Assembly: GCA_029261905.1 (NCBI GenBank)
Contig: JAJDAM010000224.1
Coordinates: 1 to 9,193, forward strand
Reading direction: 5' to 3'
DNA length: 9,193 nucleotides
Source: Deltaproteobacteria bacterium
GTDB taxonomy: Bacteria; Myxococcota_A; UBA9160; SMWR01
Position 1 is the stretch's first letter; every line of letters begins with the position of its first letter. A program made the translations under genes and the position numbers. Of this stretch, positions 1-5,620 are shown in pieces. The notes below the pieces were generated by a model. That model ran no database searches. It had not been told where the DNA came from and worked only from the letters and a program-made list of their open reading frames with translations.

Positions 1-319
1 CACGTTCGGGCGAATCATCGAGCGGCTTCGGCGTCGATAGTGCGTCTTCGATGCGGGCCACTTCGAAGCCGCCGATGTGCGTGATCCCGATCCAATCCCC
101 GCCCCACTCCGCGGGGAACACCGAAGAGACCTCCTCCGAGATCCCCAGCCGACGCAACTGCTCCATCGTGCGCACACTGATGTGGTTCGCAGTGGGGAAC
201 CTGGCGCTGCCCCGGGCGCGCGCCTCGAGCAGGATGCAATCGATGCCGCGCCAGCCGAGTTCGACAGCCAGGCTGAGCCCGACCGGCCCCCCGCCAACGA
301 TGACCACTTCGGTTTCCAA
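1..319 (-). CDS. FAD-dependent aromatic-ring hydroxylase (PheA/TfdB/MhpA-like), N-terminal part
   Basis: About 106 residues are visible; the gene continues past the left edge. The protein opens with a beta strand and the dinucleotide-binding motif VIVGGGPVGLSLAVEL (about residues 5-20). ILLEA follows, whose glutamate ends strand 2 and would bind the FAD ribose. Next comes PTANHISVRTMEQLRRLGI, the conserved segment after the first FAD motif in PheA/TfdB-type flavoprotein monooxygenases. This family uses NAD(P)H and O2 to hydroxylate phenols and other aromatic or polyketide-like rings. The substrate domain lies outside the window, so the substrate is unknown. I chose the TTG at 319 because GAGGG (330-326) lies six bases upstream and an in-frame TGA lies at 349-347; CTG at 337 is a less likely start. 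It is divergent from the EthA-like monooxygenase, with 214 bp between them. The family is secure from the N-terminus, the exact subgroup is not. Confidence 0.85.
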   Translation of the reverse strand, partial: METEVVIVGGGPVGLSLAVELGWRGIDCILLEARARGSARFPTANHISVRTMEQLRRLGISEEVSSVFPAEWGGDWIGITHIGGFEVARIEDALSTPKPLDDSPER

Positions 320-533
320 GCCGCGCCCTCGAATCAGTCCGTCGAATCAGTCGATAGAAGACCGGCTGGAGAGGACCAGGAACCGAACCATCTGTCAATA
401 TTGCCCAGGATCCGCCGCCGACCGCGCTCTCGTGTCCCCAGAGCTTCGAATCGCGCAGCAGCCTTCTCGGGCTCTCGTCGCCCCCGGCTGAAAACGCCCC
501 ACAGTGCTACCCAATGGTCAAATTGGAGCGAGT
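320..533. promoter_or_regulatory. Divergent intergenic region between two flavin monooxygenase genes
   Basis: This 214-bp stretch contains no convincing gene and must hold the start signals for both the leftward aromatic hydroxylase and the rightward EthA-like monooxygenase. I see the tandem repeat at 329-352 and a perfect TTGACA on the minus strand (398-393) with no good -10 at 16-18 bp. GGAG at 525-528 is the ribosome-binding site of the rightward gene. I found no convincing rightward promoter by eye. Confidence 0.5.
329..352. repeat. Tandem 11-bp direct repeat in divergent promoter region
   Basis: TCGAATCAGTC occurs at 329-339 and again at 342-352, exact in all 11 bases with a 13-bp period. 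It lies directly upstream of the leftward hydroxylase start and touches its putative GAGGG ribosome-binding site. It may be a regulator site or a simple local duplication; nothing in the window decides between these. Confidence 0.5.
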
Positions 534-2009
534 ATGAGTGATTACGACGTTGTCATCGTAGGGGCCGGCCTTTCTGGAATCGGCGCGGCCGTTCACCTGC
601 AGAAACACTCACCCAACAAGTCCTACACGATCCTCGAGAGCCGAGCGGCGCTCGGCGGGACCTGGGATCTGTACCGCTACCCCGGGATTCGTTCGGACAG
701 CGACATGCACACCCTCGGCTACAACTTCAAGCCGTGGAAGGCCGCAAAGTCGATCGCCGACGGCCCGTCGATCCTCGAGTATGTCAACGAGACCGCCGAC
801 GAGTACGACGTCCGCAAGAACATCCGCTTCAACAGCCGTGTGGCGGGCGCCTCCTGGTCGAGTGAGAACGCTCGCTGGACTCTCGACGTCGAAAACACCG
901 CTGGTGACACCGAGACCGAGCCCATCACCTGCAATTTAATCCTGATGTGCAGCGGCTACTACAGCTACGACAAACCGTACCAGCCACACTTCGAAGGCGA
1001 AGAAGAGTTCGAGGGGCTGATGTTTCACCCGCAGCTGTGGCCCGAAGATCTGGACTACAAGGGCAAGCGCGTGGTGGTGATCGGCAGCGGCGCGACGGCG
1101 ATGACGATCATCCCTTCGATGGCGGACGACACCGAGCACATCACGATGCTCCAGCGCTCTCCTACGTATGTCGTGTCGTTCCCCGACAAGGACGTCATCG
1201 CGAACACGCTGCGCAAGTTTCTTCCGGAAATGTGGGCCTACAACCTGACCCGCTTCAAGAACACCCAGATGCAACACCGCATGTATTCGCGCACGCGCAC
1301 GGCACCCGAAAAAGTGAAGAACTTCCTGCTCAAGCGCGTTCGCAAGGAGCTCGGACCCGACTACGACGTCGAGAAGCACTTCACACCGCGTTACAACCCC
1401 TGGGATCAGCGGATGTGCCTGATCCCGAACGGTGATCTTTGGCAATCGATCAAGACGGGCAAGGCATCGGTCGTGACCGAGGCCATCGACCATTTCACGA
1501 AGAAGGGGATTCGGCTGCAGACCGGTGAAGAGCTGGAGGCCGACATCATCATCGTCGCCACCGGCCTCAACATGAAGGTGCTCGGCGGCGCGACTTTTGA
1601 AGTCGACGGCCAGCCTGTGAACTTCCCGGACACGTTCACCTACAAGGGCATGATGTATTCGGACGTCCCGAACCTCGTGCAGACGTTCGGCTACATCAAT
1701 GCGTCATGGACGCTCCGCGCCGACCTGACTGCCGAATACACCTGCAGGCTGCTCAATCGGATGGACGAACTCGGCATGCGCCAGTGCACTCCCCGATTGC
1801 GCGAACAAGACGCCCACATGGAAAAACGCCCGTGGATCACAGACTTCACGTCGGGCTACATGCAGCGGGTCATGCACCTCTTCCCGAAACAGGGCGATCA
1901 CGAACCCTGGTTGAACACGCAGAGTTTCGCGGCCGACAAGAAGATGGTGCGACATGCGCCACTCGAGGATGGGTCCTTGACGTTCAGTTCGCCGGGTACC
2001 GACACCTGA
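534..2009 (+). CDS. EthA-like FAD-containing Baeyer-Villiger monooxygenase
   Basis: A complete 491-residue class B flavoprotein monooxygenase, close to the 489 residues of mycobacterial EthA. Such enzymes use NADPH and O2 to turn ketones into esters or lactones and can S-oxygenate thioamides. In order: FAD motif VIVGAGLSG (7-15); the substrate/FAD region GGTWDLYRYPGIRSDSDMHT (41-60); the Baeyer-Villiger fingerprint FEGLMFHPQLW (159-169), matching FxGxxxHxxxW exactly; the NADPH-binding GSGATA (184-189); YNPWDQRMCLIPNGD (287-301); and the ATG motif (342-344). Several blocks match my memory of EthA nearly word for word, including ILEYV, CSGYY, LQRSPTY, YKGMM and INASWTL. The start at 534 has GGAG (525-528) five bases upstream; the in-frame ATG at 504 would add ten unconserved residues and lacks this site. 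It probably acts in the cytoplasm. The physiological substrate is unknown, so I give no symbol. Confidence 0.93.
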   Translation: MSDYDVVIVGAGLSGIGAAVHLQKHSPNKSYTILESRAALGGTWDLYRYPGIRSDSDMHTLGYNFKPWKAAKSIADGPSILEYVNETADEYDVRKNIRFNSRVAGASWSSENARWTLDVENTAGDTETEPITCNLILMCSGYYSYDKPYQPHFEGEEEFEGLMFHPQLWPEDLDYKGKRVVVIGSGATAMTIIPSMADDTEHITMLQRSPTYVVSFPDKDVIANTLRKFLPEMWAYNLTRFKNTQMQHRMYSRTRTAPEKVKNFLLKRVRKELGPDYDVEKHFTPRYNPWDQRMCLIPNGDLWQSIKTGKASVVTEAIDHFTKKGIRLQTGEELEADIIIVATGLNMKVLGGATFEVDGQPVNFPDTFTYKGMMYSDVPNLVQTFGYINASWTLRADLTAEYTCRLLNRMDELGMRQCTPRLREQDAHMEKRPWITDFTSGYMQRVMHLFPKQGDHEPWLNTQSFAADKKMVRHAPLEDGSLTFSSPGTDT

Positions 2010-2129
2010 CGCGACCGGGCCGGGCGGGCCTTGGGCGAAAGAACGGAATCCCATCAGAGAAAAACGAATTCAGCAACGGCTTCGGGGATGTCTGTGAGCC
2101 CGACGATGCAGACGGCTAACCGGCGCGTT
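2010..2129. other. Convergent intergenic gap, no clear terminator
   Basis: This 120-bp gap separates the 3' ends of the EthA-like gene and the Cys-rich gene. A bidirectional terminator would be expected, but I found only short GC-rich repeats (around 2016-2030) and a 5-bp stem GTCTG/CAGAC near 2090-2113, neither followed by a T-run. No gene is visible in it. Confidence 0.4.
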
Positions 2130-2951
2130 TTACCGACCGTCGAGTAGCGTCGCCTTTTCTTTCGTCGTCAGTCTCGGGCCGAAGACACCTACACATCGGT
2201 TTTCGATGCATGCGGGCCGGGTCTGCGCGCACAGGGGAATGGCCGTGGGACAACCGTCCTCGTTGTAGTCGGAGCAGATCTTGCGACCGACCAACTGGAT
2301 GATCCTGCTCGCCCAGCGCTCGTGCTCGACATTGACGTATTCGCCGCAGGTACCGAGGCACTCGGTGCTGGTCGATATCCGCGTGCAGTCTTCATTGCGC
2401 CGGCACTCCGAGAATCGATCCACGACGTGATTGATCACGCGAGAGACTTTCTCGACGCGCTCGCGGCACATGGGATCGTTCGGATCATCGTCTGGGCAAC
2501 GGCCGAAGATCCCGTCTCGATTCTGGCATTGGTTGCCCGCCGGACAGATCTCGGAACCGCAGCAGTACACGGGTGCGAAACCTGCGATGCAGCGACCGTC
2601 GAAGCATCCCAGCCCCGGATCGCAGTCACATGCGGTGGTGCATTCCCGCTGCGGGTCGGGCAGACAGACCTGCGCCGCGCAGTCGTCGCATTCGGGGCAA
2701 CTCGGTATGCAGCTGCAGGAGAATCGCGGTGGGCAGGTGTCGGTCGGTTCGGATTCGGAGAATTCACCCGACATCGTGGGACTGACGAACTCGCAGGTCG
2801 AAATCGGTGGCTCGCAAGTGATCCGATCGAAAGTCGAGACCGGCGCGTCGGTCTCCAGATCGGTCGCCTGAGCGGATGCGGTCTGGACGAACAACGCGAG
2901 GGTGGCAAACGCGAACACCGTGAAAACAGCTACGTCGTGACGAGACAGCAT
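2130..2951 (-). CDS. Secreted cysteine-rich protein of unknown function (29 Cys)
   Basis: This is a 273-residue protein. It has a clear Sec signal peptide: a short basic start, a hydrophobic core at about residues 7-22, and probable cleavage at ASA/QA after residue 27. The mature part holds 29 cysteines. The densest cluster is SCSCIPSCPECDDCAAQVC (78-96). A compact disulfide-type module follows at about 104-152 (CTTACDCDPGLGCFDGRC, then CCGSEICPAGNQC). A separate C-terminal domain at about 183-253 contains CRRNEDC, CLGTCGEYVN, DGCP and CIENRCV. These modules resemble cysteine-rich secreted proteins I recall from Myxococcota-like genomes; no function is known to me. I see no lipobox, so it is probably periplasmic or secreted and disulfide-bonded. 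The ATG at 2951 has GGGAGG eight bases upstream. The 141-bp gap from the next gene and its own possible -10 suggest separate transcription. The odd cysteine count allows one free thiol or intermolecular bonding. Confidence 0.8.
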   Translation of the reverse strand: MLSRHDVAVFTVFAFATLALFVQTASAQATDLETDAPVSTFDRITCEPPISTCEFVSPTMSGEFSESEPTDTCPPRFSCSCIPSCPECDDCAAQVCLPDPQRECTTACDCDPGLGCFDGRCIAGFAPVYCCGSEICPAGNQCQNRDGIFGRCPDDDPNDPMCRERVEKVSRVINHVVDRFSECRRNEDCTRISTSTECLGTCGEYVNVEHERWASRIIQLVGRKICSDYNEDGCPTAIPLCAQTRPACIENRCVGVFGPRLTTKEKATLLDGR

Positions 2952-2977
2952 GGCTCCATCCTCCCGGACTTCCCGTT

Positions 2978-2999
2978 GTTGGGGGTATCATACACCAAC
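2978..2999. promoter_or_regulatory. Interrupted palindrome over a possible -10 of the Cys-rich gene
   Basis: On the plus strand GTTGG (2978-2982) and GTAT (2985-2988) are mirrored by ATAC (2990-2993) and CCAAC (2995-2999), which gives nine pairing positions with a one-base asymmetry. Read leftward, the centre contains TATGAT (2992-2987), a 5/6 match to a -10 box, 35 bp upstream of the Cys-rich gene's ATG. I see no good -35 at the right distance. It could be an operator overlapping a promoter. Confidence 0.35.
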
Positions 3000-3092
3000 G
3001 AGTCGCAAGGATCGGCCCTCACGAGTGGCTCCTCGTCGGAGTCGGATGGCTTCCCGTCTTCGTTTCCGCGTCGCGAGCCCTGGCGCGGAGGC

Positions 3093-3407
3093 CTAGCTGC
3101 CGACGTACTCGACGCCCTCGCGCAACAGCGAACGCCAACGGCGCCGATTGGGCTCCGGTACCGATAGCCATTCTCTGAATACCCGCTTCGCCGGGGCGAA
3201 CGGCTGACCTTGCCCGGCTTCGATGAGTTCGGCGACGCGCGCCTTGGGTAGCTTGACGACCAGACCCGAGCCCTTGTAGTCGACGAGCGCGAGAAATTCC
3301 TTTCCGACCCGCAGGCAGCGCCCGTTCATGATCGTTCCCTCCACGACCCGATCGTCTTCCTTTCCCAACTCGTCTGCGAGTTGCCAGAACAGTTTCTCGG
3401 CATCCAT
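3093..3407 (-). CDS. Small TfoX N-terminal/YjbR-like domain protein
   Basis: A 104-residue protein that fits the single-domain TfoX-N / MmcQ-YjbR-like fold family. It begins with a helix (MDAEKLFWQLADEL). The segment VVEGTIMNGRCLRVGKEFLALVDYKGSGLVVKLP (about 21-54) has the family's pattern of a small residue near the loop, 'LRVGKEFLAL' and 'LVVKLP'. AELIEAGQGQPFAPAKRVFREWLSV (about 59-83) has the usual 'G.PF.P....KEW..V' spacing, and the C-terminal helix ends in a YV motif. Members of this family are small cytoplasmic proteins, mostly of unknown role. Full-length TfoX also has a C-terminal domain, which is absent here, so competence control should not be assumed. An ideal AAGGAGG (3420-3414) lies six bases before the ATG. 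The gene is 56 bp downstream of the epoxide hydrolase on the same strand and is probably co-transcribed with it. The family call is by pattern memory. Confidence 0.72.
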   Translation of the reverse strand: MDAEKLFWQLADELGKEDDRVVEGTIMNGRCLRVGKEFLALVDYKGSGLVVKLPKARVAELIEAGQGQPFAPAKRVFREWLSVPEPNRRRWRSLLREGVEYVGS

Positions 3408-3413
3408 CGGAAA

Positions 3414-3420
3414 CCTCCTT
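3414..3420 (-). promoter_or_regulatory. Strong ribosome-binding site of the TfoX-like gene
   Basis: AAGGAGG read leftward, six bases from the ATG at 3407, is a near-perfect Shine-Dalgarno sequence and fixes that start. It also argues that this small reading frame is a real gene, not a shadow. Confidence 0.75.
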
Positions 3421-3463
3421 CACTCACTCATTCGCCCTCTTGGGCGCCCGGCGAAGCGACAGG

Positions 3464-4438
3464 TCAGCGAACGACGCGGTTCAGCCACGTGACCAGATGT
3501 TCGTTGACGATTTCTGGCTCTTCCTGTGACACCCAATGCCCGACCTTTTTCACCTGGTGCTTTTCCAGATCCGAGCAGAGATCTCGCATGGGTTCGGCGA
3601 ACTCGGGGCGCAGACCCGGGTCCCATTCCGCGGTCAACATCAGGCACGGAATCTCCAGCTTCTGTACGCCTATCGCTGGATGTTCGGCCAGGTTGCGGTC
3701 CGCGTTGCGGTACCAGTTGATCCCTCCGCGAAAGCCGGTGCGCTCGAATGTTTCACAATAGTGATCCAGATCGCCTGGGGATCCGATCGGCTCGCCAAGC
3801 ACAGGCCACTCCTCGGGCCGGTGAAATGGATTCATGTTGAGCTTCCCATCGGTGAGTGCAAACCGGAGCGTCTCTTCGAGTGAAACCCCGGTGCGAAAGA
3901 TCCGTGTGAGAATCGGGCGCACGAGGGCGTCCATCTCGGCTTCAGCGGTACGCGGCTGCTGAAACCACGCGACATACTGACGCTCGACCTCACCACCCAC
4001 GACCAAGAGATGCCTCGCAACACTCGGGAAAGGCATATAGGGCGTACACACACCCGCGACGCCGAGCACGCGTTCGGGGTGGAGTACCGGCATCGCCCAG
4101 GCAACGAAACCTCCCCAGTCGTGTCCGACGAAATACGCCTTTTCGATTTCGAGCGCATCGAGTAGCCCGACCAGATCGCCAGTCAGTTCGGTGAGCCCAT
4201 AGGCGTCGATTTCTTCGGGTGCCGTACTGCCCCCGTAGCCACGCTGATCGGGCGCGATCGCGTGGAAGCCCGCATTGGCGATCGCCGGCAGCTGATTGCG
4301 CCAACCGTACGCGAGATCGGGAAACCCATGGCAGAACACCACCGCTGGGCCTTTACCCAACTGGTGGGTCGAGAGTGCGATTGATGGTGCTCCGGAGCGT
4401 GCGGGCAGCGGGATCAGCGTGGGATCGGGAAAGGACAT
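3464..4438 (-). CDS. Alpha/beta-fold epoxide hydrolase (soluble epoxide hydrolase type)
   Basis: A complete enzyme of 324 residues from the chosen ATG. It should add water to an epoxide to form a vicinal diol in the cytoplasm. Visible motifs: oxyanion-hole HGFP (37-40); DQRGYGGS (64-71); nucleophile elbow GHDWGG (105-110) with Asp107 as nucleophile; and cap-domain YVAWFQQPRTAEAEMD (155-170). GINWYRN (239-245) and EWDPG (271-275) follow, the latter with the charge-relay Asp273. GHW (300-302) carries the catalytic His301. Tyr155 and Tyr243 align, from memory, with the two ring-opening tyrosines of mammalian soluble epoxide hydrolase, which separates it from haloalkane dehalogenases. The start is uncertain: no good Shine-Dalgarno precedes 4438, and an upstream in-frame GTG (4489) or ATG (4483) would add 15-17 basic residues with no recognisable similarity. 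It leads the leftward pair with the TfoX-like gene. Fluoroacetate dehalogenases are a related alternative, but the two cap tyrosines favour epoxide hydrolase. Confidence 0.9.
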   Translation of the reverse strand: MSFPDPTLIPLPARSGAPSIALSTHQLGKGPAVVFCHGFPDLAYGWRNQLPAIANAGFHAIAPDQRGYGGSTAPEEIDAYGLTELTGDLVGLLDALEIEKAYFVGHDWGGFVAWAMPVLHPERVLGVAGVCTPYMPFPSVARHLLVVGGEVERQYVAWFQQPRTAEAEMDALVRPILTRIFRTGVSLEETLRFALTDGKLNMNPFHRPEEWPVLGEPIGSPGDLDHYCETFERTGFRGGINWYRNADRNLAEHPAIGVQKLEIPCLMLTAEWDPGLRPEFAEPMRDLCSDLEKHQVKKVGHWVSQEEPEIVNEHLVTWLNRVVR

Positions 4439-4530
4439 GCTGCGAGCATAACCGACACTCGACCTTGCATGGTGACGTTCCATTCCCACCGTGCGTCACT
4501 CACGAGACAGTCCCTCTGTGACCGACCCCG

Positions 4531-4559
4531 TTCACGCGATCCGACGGGCTCGCTAGAGT
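4531..4559 (+). promoter_or_regulatory. Candidate sigma-70-like promoter of the rightward operon
   Basis: TTCACG (4531-4536) and TAGAGT (4554-4559) are separated by exactly 17 bp; each matches its consensus hexamer at four of six bases. Transcription would start at about 4566, some 20 bp before the quinone oxidoreductase start. The 147-bp divergent gap (4439-4585) is the only obvious place for this operon's promoter. The match is modest and could be chance. Confidence 0.4.
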
Positions 4560-4572
4560 GATGGTTCTGCCC

Positions 4573-4580
4573 AAAGGAGA
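4573..4580 (+). promoter_or_regulatory. Ribosome-binding site that fixes a TTG start
   Basis: AAAGGAGA, with its GGAG core (4576-4579) six bases before the TTG at 4586. No ATG or GTG in the same frame is positioned as well, so this site decides the unusual start codon. Confidence 0.7.
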
Positions 4581-4585
4581 AGCGA

Positions 4586-5620
4586 TTGCGAGCGCTACAG
4601 GTCTCGAAGAATGGTCGGCCCAGCGAGGCACTCGAAATCGTGGAGGTGCCCCGACCCGAGCCGGGTCCCGGTCAGGTGCGCATCGCGGTATCTGCTGCAT
4701 CGTTGAACTTCAACGACATCGATCGCTGTTACGGGCGCGTCACGACGATACCGATGCCGCCACCGTTCATCCTCGGGATGGACGTGTGCGGAACCGTCGA
4801 TTCGGCCGGGGAAGGCGCGGAAGCGTGGATCGGCAAACGCGTCGTCGCCATCACACAGATGGCCCAGGGCGGACTCGCCGATCATGCGATCGCACCGCTC
4901 GATTCGGTTTTCGACGCGCCGCCTGAGTTCGACGACGCAGAAGCCACCTGCTTCGTCATCCCGTACCACACCACGCACCTGGCCCTGTTCGAGCGTGGCG
5001 GTCTCTCCGCCGGCGAGGGCCTGCTCGTGATCGCGGGCGCCAGTGGACTCGGCACTGCAGCGATTCAACTCGGCCGAGCCTGTGGAGCCCGGGTATTTGC
5101 GACTGCGGGCGGACCCGAAAAAGTCGCGTTGTGTCGCGAGCTCGGGGCCGAGTTGGCGATCGACCATCGGGAGACGAACTTCGCGGACGCCGTCCTCGAC
5201 CACACCGGTGACGTCGGCGCCGAAGTCGTCGCCGACCTCGCGGGTGGCAGTTTCGTCGCAGATGCGTGGCGGGCCGTTGCGCGAGGCGGACGCTACCTCG
5301 TGCTCGGGTTTGCCGATGATCCGGAAAACGGCACCGGCGGCGCGCCGCTGCGACCGACATGCATCGGTAATTTTTCCATCGTCGGTGTGATCGGGGCGTA
5401 CATGAGCAACGTCCCCGGCTTGCTGCGCAGGAGCGGCTTCAATCCGTTCGGTCGTGACGTCGCAGATGCCGTACACGCCGACCTGCTTCGCCTGGCCGCA
5501 AAGGGCGACATCAGGCCTCACATCGGTCGACGCGTATCCCTCGAGGACGCGGCTGCAGCTCTCGAAGACCACGAGCACCGGCGAAGCCTCGGTCGCACGG
5601 CGGTACTCATCAACGCATGA
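4586..5620 (+). CDS. Zinc-less MDR family NADPH:quinone oxidoreductase-like protein
   Basis: A complete 344-residue medium-chain dehydrogenase/reductase. The N-terminal GroES-like domain contains VEVPRPEPGPGQV (19-31), SLNFNDIDRCYG (39-50) and ILGMDVCGTVDSAGEG (62-77), as in the quinone oxidoreductase branch. The Rossmann domain carries the NADPH-binding VIAGASGLGTAAIQLGRACGA (148-168). The ligands of the catalytic and structural zincs found in alcohol dehydrogenases are not apparent. The expected reaction is NADPH-dependent reduction of a quinone, enone or enoyl thioester; the substrate cannot be deduced. Translation starts at TTG, supported by the preceding AAAGGAGA. The stop overlaps the next gene's ATG in ATGA, which points to translational coupling. 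It is the first gene of the rightward operon and diverges from the epoxide hydrolase. An acryloyl- or crotonyl-CoA reductase-like role is a possible alternative. Confidence 0.9.
   Translation: MRALQVSKNGRPSEALEIVEVPRPEPGPGQVRIAVSAASLNFNDIDRCYGRVTTIPMPPPFILGMDVCGTVDSAGEGAEAWIGKRVVAITQMAQGGLADHAIAPLDSVFDAPPEFDDAEATCFVIPYHTTHLALFERGGLSAGEGLLVIAGASGLGTAAIQLGRACGARVFATAGGPEKVALCRELGAELAIDHRETNFADAVLDHTGDVGAEVVADLAGGSFVADAWRAVARGGRYLVLGFADDPENGTGGAPLRPTCIGNFSIVGVIGAYMSNVPGLLRRSGFNPFGRDVADAVHADLLRLAAKGDIRPHIGRRVSLEDAAAALEDHEHRRSLGRTAVLINA

Noticed and set aside
393..398. Perfect TTGACA on the minus strand as the -35 of the aromatic hydroxylase
   Set aside because: At spacings of 16-18 bp the downstream hexamers are GC-rich and do not resemble TATAAT, so I do not call a promoter.
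504..533. Upstream ATG of the EthA-like gene
   Set aside because: It adds ten residues without family similarity, whereas GGAG is ideally placed for the ATG at 534.
936..1493. Minus-strand open frame opposite the EthA-like gene, His/Arg/Val-rich
   Set aside because: The composition is typical of the antisense of a real GC-rich gene; no domain.
3019..3034. Hairpin ACGAG/CTCGT downstream of the TfoX-like gene as a terminator
   Set aside because: Short stem without a U-tract; insufficient to call.
2322..3167. Plus-strand open frame (281 codons) opposite the Cys-rich gene
   Set aside because: No ribosome-binding site or domain; the minus frame has a signal peptide and patterned cysteines. It also runs across the intergenic gap into the TfoX-like gene.
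3433..3446. Hairpin CGCCC-TCTT-GGGCG between the epoxide hydrolase and TfoX-like genes as a terminator
   Set aside because: The stem is only 5 bp with no T-run in either direction, and the genes look co-transcribed; it may be chance.
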